Source: Paenibacillus peoriae KCTC 3763 (GTDB lineage Bacteria; Bacillota; Bacilli; Paenibacillales; Paenibacillaceae). From it: DNA of 64,000 bases. Below the pieces are notes generated by a model, which worked only from the letters and a program-made list of their open reading frames with translations, did no database searches and was not told where the DNA came from. The number at the start of each line of letters is the position of its first letter. Position 1 is the stretch's first letter. Below, in pieces: positions 42,983-52,048 of this stretch. The position numbers and the translations under genes were made by a program. The stretch is from NCBI RefSeq assembly GCF_000236805.1, contig NZ_AGFX01000018.1, positions 186,001-250,000 on the forward strand, given 5' to 3'.

Positions 42983-43381
42983 TTATAACAACTTTTTAAG
43001 CTGGGGTATACGGCCCTGTGACACGCCAAGCCATTTTGCATATTCGCCCTGCCTAGCGTTCGGATGCTCACGTATGAGTTCTCTCAGTCGTTCGATTAAT
43101 ATGTGTGAAGGCTGATGCGTTTTCTTTTCCTGGTGAGTAGGCTCCTTGACAACAGGAACAGGAATGTGACTAACCCCTATATTTCCTTTCAACTCATGTA
43201 TACATCTTTTGCACAAAAAGGAATCTCTGAAATAGGTCACATATTCAACAGAACTACACATTTTACAGGAGGCCCCGGTATACTTGCGCATACTCAAAAA
43301 ACCTGTTTCGGCATCTATATAAAATTCCAGAGGATCACCAACGCCAATATCCATTGATCTCCGCATTTCTTTAGGAATCAC
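42983..43381 (-). CDS. AbrB/SpoVT-like protein with zinc ribbon and C-terminal helical domain
   Basis: 132 residues. Residues 1-30 (VIPKEMRRSMDIGVGDPLEF) are the second half of an AbrB swapped-hairpin domain; the usual first strand (V-R-x-x-D-x-L-G-R) is missing because an in-frame TAG lies just upstream. GTG 43381 is the only start, about 10 nt after AGGAGAG. A C-x2-C...C-x2-C zinc ribbon (CKMCSSVEYV, FLCKRC) and a C-terminal HTH-like segment (RQGEYAKWLGVSQGRIPQLK) follow. It is divergent from the second peptide receptor and may regulate it. The shortened AbrB domain is odd. Confidence 0.75.
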   Translation of the reverse strand: MIPKEMRRSMDIGVGDPLEFYIDAETGFLSMRKYTGASCKMCSSVEYVTYFRDSFLCKRCIHELKGNIGVSHIPVPVVKEPTHQEKKTHQPSHILIERLRELIREHPNARQGEYAKWLGVSQGRIPQLKKLL

Positions 43382-43561
43382 AATTGCGACACTCTCCTAT
43401 TAACAAGATAAAAAGAAATAAAATAGAAGTGTTTATATTTATTCCAAAAAGTGGTACTATTATGGAAAGATGAACTTTTAATTATACAATAGATTTTCCA
43501 AGTCTCTTTTTTATTTAAATATGCAATAAGTTAAATTTCACGCTGGAAGGGTGGTTTATTC

Positions 43562-44959
43562 ATGGAAATCACACCTACGATTAGAGCAGAAATTGAAAAA
43601 TACTTGAAGCAAAAAGGCTTGAGCATGACTGAGTTTGGACACATCATTGATTTGAATGTAGGTACGGTTAGCGGTATTGTCACAGGAAACCGTATTTTAT
43701 CCGTTAACCAACTGGACCGCATTACTGTCGGGATGGAGTTGCCAGCAGATCATTTTTATGAGCAGTACATTGAAGAGTGCATTATAGAAGAACAGCTCAA
43801 CTGGCGAAGAATTAGCCCGTTCTTATATCGCTGTGTGGAGCTTGGGCGGTTGGATTGCGTGCAGTGAGTAGTCAGCTTGATACTGGATAATCCGACCTAC
43901 CTTTCTCCACTCTTTGAGTTGGCTGAGAAGTGTTTCCAAAATGACTATATAGAAGCAGCAGCCTACCTGTATGAAAACGTAGCTGAGAGTGAAAGGCAGC
44001 AACATTCGGAGCGACTTGCTCTGTGCCGCTATCGCTTGTTCACCATTTCGGTCGGAAAGGATCAAAATCTGAATCTCGAAGCCGCAGCTAAATTTGAACC
44101 CTATGTCCATCGTTTGGATGAGATCGATCAACTGGATGCCCTAAAGGATTTGGCGAATGTGTACAGATCATTGAGTCAATGGGACAAGGTATATATATTT
44201 TCTCGGAAAATGGGCGAGCTAGGGCAGATCCAATATGATTTGGTTCATAACTCCAAGCGAACAGGAACAGAATCGCTAAAGAAACTTAGTAGACCGCTTT
44301 TTGTGTACATAGCCTATGCCGAACTAATGTGTGCTAATGCTTGTGATGCGAAGGGAGAACATAAGCAGGCGCTAGAGCATCTTCGCAACTATGCTGATCT
44401 AAGCTGGGTACAGGAAAATGATTCGGATACGCTTCATTGGTTAGGTAAATTTCAGCATTGGGCGAAAATTAATACGTACGTCAACAGACTTATGTCTGGA
44501 GATGTAAGTGTCCTCCACGATTACGTAGAGTATATGGCGGGCGAACAGCACATTTTTAATGAACTCTTGAACGTTATTGAAGTTGCTAATCGTTACAACA
44601 TAGATGTAGATCATATTCTACAGCGCTTTGAATCCCAAATTGCAGCGTACCAGGAATCATCCTTTATCGATAAATACTCACAACAATTTTTACTACAGCA
44701 GCGTGCACGATTTTGGTATAAGCTGGCTAAATACAGCCTCAATAAAGGCAGATATTCATATGGTTTCAAATGTTTAATAGACGCACTAGAAAAAGCTGGT
44801 ACAATTAATCATGCACCACTAATTCCCAATTGTGCTGGATTATTCTTTCGTTTCAAAACACATGCGGCATCTGCAACACAGGTTCAGTTCCAATCCATTT
44901 ATGAGGAGGTGTGGGAAAGCAATGATCAAAAAGATGGCTTTGCTTATGGCAGCGACTAG
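43562..44959 (+). pseudogene. RRNPP/AloR-like peptide receptor interrupted by an in-frame TGA
   Basis: Paralogue of the 1504 receptor. ORF 43562-43867 gives the HTH part (102 residues: MTEFGHIIDLNVGTVSGIVT). TGA 43865-43867 then stops translation, and the same frame continues as the helical-repeat part (ELAEKCFQNDYIEAAAYLYE, ERLALCRYRLF). Alignment through the stop is seamless: L-D-C-I-K-Q-V-V in the paralogue against L-D-C-V-Q-stop-V-V. No frameshift is needed. A single C-to-T change in CGA would explain it. Re-initiation at TTG 43877 could give a separate 360-residue receptor domain. It could also be a sequencing error. The pro-peptide gene downstream remains intact. Confidence 0.82.
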
Positions 44960-45047
44960 CTTGGTACTGGTATTTGCACTACCAGTTCTGGCTCCTCCCC
45001 CAGCTTACGGCACAGTCACACCACAGGAACACATTGGTACAGCATGA
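44922..45047 (+). CDS. Secreted signalling pro-peptide of the second receptor
   Basis: 41 residues. ATG 44922 lies 11 nt after AGGAGGT (44904-44910) and overlaps the receptor end by 38 nt, exactly the overlap seen at the first locus. MIKK start, hydrophobic core (MALLMAATSLVLVFALPVLA), then a short tail (PPPAYGTVTPQEHIGTA) with a likely signal-peptidase site near V-L-A. The mature signal should come from the C-terminal residues. Confidence 0.82.
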   Translation: MIKKMALLMAATSLVLVFALPVLAPPPAYGTVTPQEHIGTA

Positions 45048-45081
45048 TTTAATGACTCAAAGCTTGATCTTCTTGCCAGTT

Positions 45082-45109
45082 GACCAGCCTATTGGCTGGT
45101 CTTTTTTTT
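45082..45109 (+). terminator. Terminator after the second pro-peptide
   Basis: GACCAGCC-TATT-GGCTGGTC followed by eight T. Confidence 0.9.
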
Positions 45110-45197
45110 GTTTTATTTTGAATATTTTGGCTGAAAAATGGTGGCCTCTAATAGCACATGCCCCCTTAAAATGAGATTCATGAGGAGGGAATACACA

Positions 45198-45377
45198 ATG
45201 GACACAGATACAACGTTACATCAACAATTGGAAAGCGCACGGCAACGGCTGCATGATCTGTATGAGCAGTATGGCTTTGGACACCCTTGTGTACTTGAAC
45301 AGTCTATGTTGTTGGACGAACTGATTAATCAATACAATCGTATGTTTCAGACCAAGAGGCTGCCCCACCTGGTATGA
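45198..45377 (+). CDS. Spo0E-like aspartyl-phosphate phosphatase
   Basis: 59 residues, two-helix protein. The second helix carries the family pattern (LEQSMLLDELINQYNRM, related to S-Q-x-L-D-x-L-I-x-x-Y). Such proteins dephosphorylate Spo0A~P and delay sporulation. The usual Gln after Ser is Met here. ATG 45198 has GAGGAGGG upstream. A strong terminator separates it from the pro-peptide gene, so it has its own promoter. Confidence 0.8.
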   Translation: MDTDTTLHQQLESARQRLHDLYEQYGFGHPCVLEQSMLLDELINQYNRMFQTKRLPHLV

Positions 45378-45760
45378 CCCGAAATTCATTATGCTTGTAG
45401 TTCTCTATGCAAAAATAATTCTTTTCTCACGCAACGGAGTTTATTATTCTATAAAATGTCTTATTTGATAGCTACATACATACTCATGTAATTAAATGTA
45501 ATAAATTACTTGACAGGGAGATACCTGCGATGGATTAGAGGAAAGTAATAGTACCAATTATCATGCGAATATCGAAAAAATTTTATATCTATATGTGCTA
45601 ATTTGGAATCTCAAATAAAGGAATATAGTTACATTATTTACATTGTAACATTTTCCAAAAAAATATTGAGGGGCGGTGGTGTGTAGTCAGATAAAGTAAT
45701 ATCTGTTTCGAATACGAGTAACAAAGCAAGTAACACACTAAAAATTTGGGAGATGATGAT

Positions 45761-46354
45761 GTGAAAAACCTGTTAAAGACTGTTTCAAGTTTATGTCTCG
45801 TATTTTCATTGCTTGTCGGGTTCTCTCCAGCTACCACTTATGCAAATAAAGTAGATAATGAATCACATATGCCATTTTCAAAATCTGTGGTCAATCCAGA
45901 CGTTTCCTTTGGAAAGCCTTCTACCTCCATTACAGATGCTACATATGATAATCCGTCTTCTACAGTGAATTTCTGTTATGACGAAGGACAAAGTACAAGC
46001 AGCACTATTGAACCTTTGAGAACATGTACAGGGAATGCTGGTACTGTTCGCTTGGTCTATACTGCTGGAGATCGTTGGGATACAGGCTTAATTTTTTGGT
46101 CTGTCGACCCAAAATTCAGCTTTTTCTATCATTTTGAAGGAACAATTGAGTTTACCAACGCTGATAACGGTGGGTATGTAACGGATTGGAATATTACAGC
46201 GACAAATGTGGCTGGTTTGCCTGTAAGCGATACGTTCTACCCTAAACTAAGACCAGGTAGATATGAAGCGAGAATATCAGGCTTGGCTTGGGATACAAAT
46301 AGACAATTTTCTAGAGTAGTGCCAAACTGTGATATTACATTCACAGTATATTAA
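45761..46354 (+). CDS. Secreted hypothetical protein
   Basis: 197 residues. Signal peptide (LLKTVSSLCLVFSLLVGFSP, cleavage near T-Y-A-N). The mature part is beta-rich with three Cys (VNFCYDEG, LRTCTGNAG, VPNCDITF) and no recognised domain. GTG 45761 is chosen, 8 nt after GGGAG; TTG 45746 would place the SD inside. The 383-nt gap upstream (45378-45760) is AT-rich and shows nothing recognisable except the presumed promoter. Confidence 0.7.
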   Translation: MKNLLKTVSSLCLVFSLLVGFSPATTYANKVDNESHMPFSKSVVNPDVSFGKPSTSITDATYDNPSSTVNFCYDEGQSTSSTIEPLRTCTGNAGTVRLVYTAGDRWDTGLIFWSVDPKFSFFYHFEGTIEFTNADNGGYVTDWNITATNVAGLPVSDTFYPKLRPGRYEARISGLAWDTNRQFSRVVPNCDITFTVY

Positions 46355-46357
46355 TAT

Positions 46358-46394
46358 AAAGGCATTCTGCCCCATTTTAGGACAGAATGCCTTT
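46358..46394. terminator. Terminator of the secreted-protein gene
   Basis: AAAGGCATTCTG pairs with CAGAATGCCTTT around a ~12-nt loop; shared with the convergent gene ending at 46402. Confidence 0.7.
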
Positions 46395-46401
46395 GTTCGT
46401 T

Positions 46402-46710
46402 TTACACAGATAGGTTCTGATTTACCATTTCAAAAAATTTAGTCAGGCCACTGTTGGGCCATGAGAAGCCGATACCTGTCCTTTCTAATTCTGCTGATTT
46501 ATCAGGGTCGAAATTCTTGAACTGCTCAAGGTGATTACACTCAAATGTTCTACTATCAGTTATAAATTCTTGTTTGCTGGAATAAGGATGATGAGGAAAT
46601 TTAAAAGAAACAACATACCCTTGTTTGAATGACGTAGGTTCAAAATAAATAAGCAGATATTCCTTAGTTTTCCGATACTTCAAACCATTAAGTTCCATAA
46701 ATTCACCCAT
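46402..46710 (-). CDS. Hypothetical protein
   Basis: 102 residues, soluble, aromatic-rich (EYLLIYFEPTSFKQGYVVSF, then KFPHHPYSSKQEF). No signal or membrane segment and no family recognised. AAGGAG lies 7-8 nt before the ATG, which supports it as real. It looks monocistronic in an AT-rich stretch of small genes (45.4-47.5 kb). Confidence 0.6.
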   Translation of the reverse strand: MGEFMELNGLKYRKTKEYLLIYFEPTSFKQGYVVSFKFPHHPYSSKQEFITDSRTFECNHLEQFKNFDPDKSAELERTGIGFSWPNSGLTKFFEMVNQNLSV

Positions 46711-46932
46711 AGTCCCGCTCCTTAATTGTATTTTTTTGTTTATTGCAAATATTATATCTTATGAACTATTTTTGGTTTTACTTGGTTTTGGATGTTTATC
46801 CCTGCAAAGATGGCTCAAACAATATATCCTCTTTATATAAAAAATATTAAAAATGGGAGGAACTATACTTCATAAAGTTAGATCGGTTAAAATATATACA
46901 GTTACTTCAAAAAAGGCAAGGAGCTATTAGGT

Positions 46933-47052
46933 GTGACTTCTGCTGCTATAGCTACACTGATCGGTATTATTTTTTTCGTTGCTCTTTTTACGTATTTGTT
47001 CATCGTGATCAGAAGATGGATTCATAAAAAAAAGCAAAACCATGTGGATTAA
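46933..47052 (+). CDS. Putative small membrane protein
   Basis: 39 residues from GTG 46933, with AAGGAG about 10 nt upstream. One membrane segment (IATLIGIIFFVALFTYLFIV) and a basic tail (IRRWIHKKKQNHVD), the layout of bacterial single-span small proteins. A terminator follows at 47117. Function unknown. Confidence 0.5.
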   Translation: MTSAAIATLIGIIFFVALFTYLFIVIRRWIHKKKQNHVD

Positions 47053-47116
47053 GCGAGGATTTTTATCCAGTTGGGAGTGTCGATAATAACCTGATAATAA
47101 TGATCAAATACGAGAA

Positions 47117-47153
47117 GGACGTTCCCGAAATGAGCTGGGAGCGTCCCTTTTTT
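47117..47153 (+). terminator. Terminator
   Basis: AGGACG-T-TCCC pairs with GGGA-G-CGTCCC around a 10-nt loop, then six T. Confidence 0.75.
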
Positions 47154-47224
47154 GTATCCCATTGTTGTACCAACTGTATCTAATCGGAGTGGGGATATAA
47201 ACGTCTGGATCATGAGGTGTTGGC

Positions 47225-47404
47225 TTACCTACTTTTTTCATCATGATCTTTCCAATAAAAATAAATACACAGCGTAATCAAGATCAGTGGAAATAAATAA
47301 AAAGCATCATTAAATCCTGCGGAATGGGTGACTCTTAAATAGTATAGAAGCCAAAACATAGACATGCTTGAGATCAAAGCTATAGTACCGCTTACTGAAT
47401 ACAT
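47225..47404 (-). CDS. Small two-span membrane protein
   Basis: 59 residues from ATG 47404, with AAAGGAGAG 7 nt upstream; a longer form from 47455 would contain that SD. Two hydrophobic segments (GTIALISSMSMFWLLYYL and AFYLFPLILITLCIYFYW) and a charged end (KDHDEKSR). No family recognised. The following 307-nt gap (47405-47711) shows nothing beyond promoter-like AT-rich sequence. Confidence 0.6.
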   Translation of the reverse strand: MYSVSGTIALISSMSMFWLLYYLRVTHSAGFNDAFYLFPLILITLCIYFYWKDHDEKSR

Positions 47405-47711
47405 GTATATCTCTCCTTTATGAATTGTTAAAACGCCTGCACAAACAAGACTCATATAATATTATAGGGTAATATACGACTATAAATGGAAGTTTAATTA
47501 GACATTATCCATATTTCATATTTACGAAATTAACAGGTAGGCTTTATTTCTCATGTATGTTTCTCCTGCTTCACCCGCGTTGCAAAAGTTGGAATAATAT
47601 TGAATTAAAATCCTCATTTCGCTGTTCAAAATGGGCTATAGTCTCTATAATGCCTTGTTAATTTCATGTAAAATGTAATGATTACCAAAATGAACAGCGA
47701 AGGAGGAGAAC

Positions 47712-50264
47712 ATGGAGGATTTTAAAGATCGTTTACATACGATTCGCCAGGAACAGAACAAGCTGCTCAAGGAGTATCAGACCTTAATTGCGGACTATGA
47801 AGCCTCGGATATCATTCTGGAGAATGAGGTACTGCGACAAAAATTTGAGGAATACCAGGCTCGCTGCATTCAGTTGGAAGAGCGAGTACGACATATGGAG
47901 CGGGAAAATGGAACGATGCGTACTTCGCTAACGGAGCAAATGTTGAGTGAAAAAGCGAATATGCTCCGCATTTCACGTGAAAAGCTGGAGACCTATTTTG
48001 CATCCAAAACAGCAGAGGGGCAGAATCGGCTGACAGCCTTTGAATATGGGGCTAAGAACCGGGTGGACCAGCTTATTCAGCAAGCCACACATGAGCTTAA
48101 AGAGGATCAGGACGAGATCGTCGCCAGATTGAGACTGTTCTCGGAGGAGATTCGTGACCGGATCATGGAGCAACGCCAGCGGTTTCACGAGGCAGAGCAA
48201 AAATTACTCTATCAGACGGCAAGCGAGCTCCATCAGCTCGAAGAAGAAGAGATCAGCGAAGAAACGATGCAGAAGCGCATGAAGCAGAATCAGTTCGAAA
48301 TGAAGCTAGGCTTGAACTGGATCAACAAGCTGGGGATTTTGCTCATTATTTTGGGTGTAGGAGCCGCTTTTAAATATTCCTATTCGAACTGGTTTACAGG
48401 AAATATGAAGGGGGTAGCCTTCTTTCTACTGGGAGCGTTGATGCTGGTCGGCGGCGAATGGCTGTACCGCAAGCAGAAGCAGACCTTTGCGCTCGGTATT
48501 TTGGGCGGCGGGATTTCCGTGCTGTATGGATCGATTTTTTACAGCTACTTTTTGCTGGAGATCATAGGGATGTATACAGGTATCGGCTTATCCGTCCTGG
48601 TTACGGTGACCGCTGTACTATTGTCATTAAGGTATGAATCGCGAACGATATGCTCTTTCGGATTAGTAGGGGGGTATCTCCCGCTGTTTTCCTATATGGC
48701 AGCGAACGGGCTGGAAGGGAACGCCGTGTATATCGCCATGGGCTATCTGTTCCTGCTGAACCTGCTCATTCTGCTCGTATCCTTGCGCAAACGGTGGGTC
48801 ATTGTGCAATATATCAGCTTTTTGCTCAATACGCCTTTGATGATTGTGCTGGTGTGGTTATCAGAAAGCGTCGCAGCGAGCATGCTGTATGCTGTTATTA
48901 CATTTGTAATGTACCTCGGTATGACGCTGTGGGTGCCGTTCCGTTTGAAAGCAAAGCTGTCATGGCTTGATTTCTCTCTGCTGGCTCTGAACACCGTCGT
49001 GAGCTGCAGCGTTCTGTACTCTCTCTTTGGTGATGCGGGTCTGGATGATTACAAAGGCTTGCTGGCGCTTGTCTTTTGCTTGGTGTATGGGGGCCTGGGA
49101 CGATGGGTTAGTCGATATATTCCAGCGGAGAAACAAACGAAAATATTATTTTATGCGACTTCACTGACCTTTGCCATCCTCATGATTCCGTTCCAGTTTG
49201 GAGTCAGATGGCTATCCATGGGCTGGTTGATCGAGGCCGTTCTTCTGACATTGGGTGGGAACCGTTACCGGTTAAAGGAATTGGAGCGAGCAGGCTGGGG
49301 CATTTTATCACTGTGTCTGGGCACATTCTTTTTCGTCGATTTCCCTATATACCTGCTGTCAGGCTTTGAAACGGATTATTTTGGGCTCAAATATACACTC
49401 ATTACGCTGGGGATGTTGATCGTTACTGTCTTTTACGCCATTCAATTCAGCCGTCCGGATGCGTTCAAAAACAATCGTTTGTACGAAATGCGTATCATGC
49501 AAGGGTTTAAATATGCGGCTTTGGTGAACGTGTACTGCTACCTCTTGTATGAAGCCGGGCATTGGTATGCCATTCTCGTATCGGACGGATTTGCACACTA
49601 CACCTTGTACAAGGTATTGCTGTACACCTGCGTATCGCTAGTTTTGGCTTATTTCCTGCCTAAGGTAAAGCTGTTGTACGATCGGGTGATCAAATACTAC
49701 AGCCTGGCTCTGTACATCATAGGCTATGCGCTTGGACTATTGGTTACCGTAGCAGTTCCCACCTTGCATGAAAATTACACGCAAAATACGGCTGCTGATT
49801 ATATAGCTTTGATAGTACTCGCAGCTTTTAATGTACTAGTCTTCTTCAGCAGCAGAGATTTCCTGAATGCACTGATGACACGCCATTATCGAAGCACAGA
49901 GCTGTATCCGGTCATTATGGGTGTCTATTTGTTGGGCATTATTACTGCCTTCCTAGGAGTTCAGTTCCGTCTAGGGGATGCAGGTCTCGTATTCAGTCTG
50001 GTATATTTACTGCTGGCGATTCTGTATATCGTATACGGCTTTCTCAAGCGGTTGGTCTACATTCGCAGAGTTGGCTTGGGACTGACCCTGCTGTCGACAG
50101 GCAAGCTGCTTTTGTATGATCTACACCTGTTAACAACAGGAAGCACCATCGTAGCCTACTTCTCCTTCGGTGTGGTATTGCTGGCGATTTCGTATATTTA
50201 TCAAAAAGTATCCAATCGCATGGGAGAGGCCATTATAAAGAAGAATGTCGAAGAAAAAGTGTAG
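47712..50264 (+). CDS. DUF2339-family large membrane protein
   Basis: 850 residues. Residues 1-200 are a long charged coiled coil (QEQNKLLKEYQTLIADYEAS, RQRFHEAEQKLLYQTASELH). From about residue 205 more than twenty hydrophobic segments follow, starting with WINKLGILLIILGVGAAFKY, which is the DUF2339 signature. Function is unknown; relatives are suspected of cell-envelope roles. ATG follows AAGGAGGAG. Monocistronic. Confidence 0.85.
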   Translation: MEDFKDRLHTIRQEQNKLLKEYQTLIADYEASDIILENEVLRQKFEEYQARCIQLEERVRHMERENGTMRTSLTEQMLSEKANMLRISREKLETYFASKTAEGQNRLTAFEYGAKNRVDQLIQQATHELKEDQDEIVARLRLFSEEIRDRIMEQRQRFHEAEQKLLYQTASELHQLEEEEISEETMQKRMKQNQFEMKLGLNWINKLGILLIILGVGAAFKYSYSNWFTGNMKGVAFFLLGALMLVGGEWLYRKQKQTFALGILGGGISVLYGSIFYSYFLLEIIGMYTGIGLSVLVTVTAVLLSLRYESRTICSFGLVGGYLPLFSYMAANGLEGNAVYIAMGYLFLLNLLILLVSLRKRWVIVQYISFLLNTPLMIVLVWLSESVAASMLYAVITFVMYLGMTLWVPFRLKAKLSWLDFSLLALNTVVSCSVLYSLFGDAGLDDYKGLLALVFCLVYGGLGRWVSRYIPAEKQTKILFYATSLTFAILMIPFQFGVRWLSMGWLIEAVLLTLGGNRYRLKELERAGWGILSLCLGTFFFVDFPIYLLSGFETDYFGLKYTLITLGMLIVTVFYAIQFSRPDAFKNNRLYEMRIMQGFKYAALVNVYCYLLYEAGHWYAILVSDGFAHYTLYKVLLYTCVSLVLAYFLPKVKLLYDRVIKYYSLALYIIGYALGLLVTVAVPTLHENYTQNTAADYIALIVLAAFNVLVFFSSRDFLNALMTRHYRSTELYPVIMGVYLLGIITAFLGVQFRLGDAGLVFSLVYLLLAILYIVYGFLKRLVYIRRVGLGLTLLSTGKLLLYDLHLLTTGSTIVAYFSFGVVLLAISYIYQKVSNRMGEAIIKKNVEEKV

Positions 50265-50427
50265 TTTTTTGTAGGATTGTGTAGATATTCGACAATATAA
50301 AAATAAATTCGATAAATAGTGAAAAATTATGTATGACCTTACATCCTACTTACGCTATAATGATTAAAAATTATTTATGTACGCATGCTTATGTTTATGC
50401 GGAAGTAGAGAGAATGAGGGGGATATA

Positions 50428-51777
50428 ATGAGTTTAAGCAAGGGGCAGAATAGCCTGTCTGATAAAAATGAACGCTTCTCGTCGGCCGGATTTATCTTGG
50501 CAGCGATCGGGAGTGCGGCAGGACTGGGCAACATTTGGAAATTTCCGTATATTACTGGACAATATGGCGGAGCTGCATTTTTCTTGTTATTTATCATCTG
50601 CCTGTTGCTTGTAGGCTTGCCAGTCCTTTTAGCGGAGCTTGCGCTTGGCCGTGCGGGTCGAGGAAGTGCTGCTTCTGCCATGGTCAAAGTGGGCGGTCAT
50701 CCGATTTGGGGCAAGATGAGCATTATGTTTGTTATCGTGCCATTTGTTATTTTATCGTTTTATGCCATTGTAGGAGGCTGGACACTGCACTATGCCGTCG
50801 AGGCATTCAGTGGAAGTCTGTTTTCAAATAATGATTTTGCTGGACAGTTTGCTTCCTTTTCCTCGGGCTACGCTCCGTTGGTTTGGCTGTTAGTTGTTTT
50901 TGCATTTACAGCAGTCGTGGTTACGCTTGGGGTATCGAACGGGATTGAAAAGTTCAATAAAATTTTGATTCCCGCCAAGGTTATCCTGTTGCTTGTATTA
51001 ATGATAAATGCGCTTATGCTGCCGGGTGCGAGTGGGGGTGTATCCTTCTTCCTGAATCCTGACTTCTCTAAACTTAGTATAGAGTCTGCATTGGTTGCTT
51101 TGGGACATGCCTTCTTCTCGCTCTCACTGGGGATGGGGATTATGGTCACGTACGGTGCTTATGTGGATCGTCGACAATCGCTGGGTGGAGCCATGCTGGC
51201 AGTTGGTGGCGGGGATTTACTCTATGCATTTATCGCAGGTATGATTATTTTCCCTACAACCTTTTCCTTTGGAATTAACCCGGCTCAAGGGCCGTCTCTG
51301 GTCTTTATTGCTTTACCGGCTGCGTTCTCTGCCATGCCTTTCGGTGCTTTCTTCGGCGGCTTGTTCTTCGTATTGCTGGCGGTTGCTGCATTAGGTTCTA
51401 TGGTATCCTTGCTGGAAGTCCCCGTAGCGTATGTTATGGAGCGGTTCCGTTGGAGCCGGGTTCGCTCGGTTATCGTCGTATCTATTCTGTGTCTGCTGCT
51501 GGGTGTCCCTTCTGCATTGTCCATGGGACTGGTTCCGGAATTGAAAGTCGGTGACAAATCATTCTTTGATTTCGTTGACTTCACAGCTTCCAACATCTTC
51601 TTGCCGTTAGGCGGCTTGCTGATTGTCATATTCACAGGCTACTACTGGAAGACTGCGGGCGAGCATGCCAATCTCAAACCCGTCTGGTTCCGCGTATGGT
51701 TGTTCGGTCTTCGGTATGTTGCACCGATCCTGATGTTGCTGGTCTTCCTGCACACCTCAGGAATTATCAAATTTTAA
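50428..51777 (+). CDS. Sodium-dependent transporter, NSS/SNF family
   Basis: 449 residues with about 11-12 membrane segments. Segment 1 carries the NSS signature (FILAAIGSAAGLGNIWKFPY, then ITGQYGGAAF), which binds Na+ and substrate. Bacterial members import amino acids such as tyrosine, tryptophan or leucine; the substrate is not predictable. ATG 50428 is preceded by AGGGGG. Confidence 0.9.
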   Translation: MSLSKGQNSLSDKNERFSSAGFILAAIGSAAGLGNIWKFPYITGQYGGAAFFLLFIICLLLVGLPVLLAELALGRAGRGSAASAMVKVGGHPIWGKMSIMFVIVPFVILSFYAIVGGWTLHYAVEAFSGSLFSNNDFAGQFASFSSGYAPLVWLLVVFAFTAVVVTLGVSNGIEKFNKILIPAKVILLLVLMINALMLPGASGGVSFFLNPDFSKLSIESALVALGHAFFSLSLGMGIMVTYGAYVDRRQSLGGAMLAVGGGDLLYAFIAGMIIFPTTFSFGINPAQGPSLVFIALPAAFSAMPFGAFFGGLFFVLLAVAALGSMVSLLEVPVAYVMERFRWSRVRSVIVVSILCLLLGVPSALSMGLVPELKVGDKSFFDFVDFTASNIFLPLGGLLIVIFTGYYWKTAGEHANLKPVWFRVWLFGLRYVAPILMLLVFLHTSGIIKF

Positions 51778-51788
51778 GCAAAATCAAT

Positions 51789-51830
51789 AAAAAAGGCATT
51801 TTCTTCCTAAGGGAAGAGATGCCTTTTTTT
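51789..51830 (+). terminator. Terminator of the NSS transporter gene
   Basis: AAAAAAGGCAT...TCTTCC pairs with GGAAGA...ATGCCTTTTTTT around a TAAG loop. Confidence 0.85.
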
Positions 51831-52048
51831 GTATATCTGTCAGTGCTTACCTAACTGTGGAAAGGGGTGATATAATAAAAACATTGTCATTAATTTTAAC
51901 TTCATTGAAATCACTACGATTATGAAGTTTTATATAATGAACAAAAAGGCTACAGGGCATCGCACAGACGATGTGCAGGAGAGGGAAAGGGCAGAAGAGC
52001 ATTGGAACAGACAGGGAGCTTGAGTTTGCAAGAAGGACGGCGGCTGAA

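Noticed and set aside
43865-43867. Selenocysteine or programmed recoding at the receptor TGA
   Set aside because: No SECIS-like hairpin seen after the TGA, no Cys at that position in the paralogue, and the following base context does not favour read-through. Nonsense mutation is simpler.
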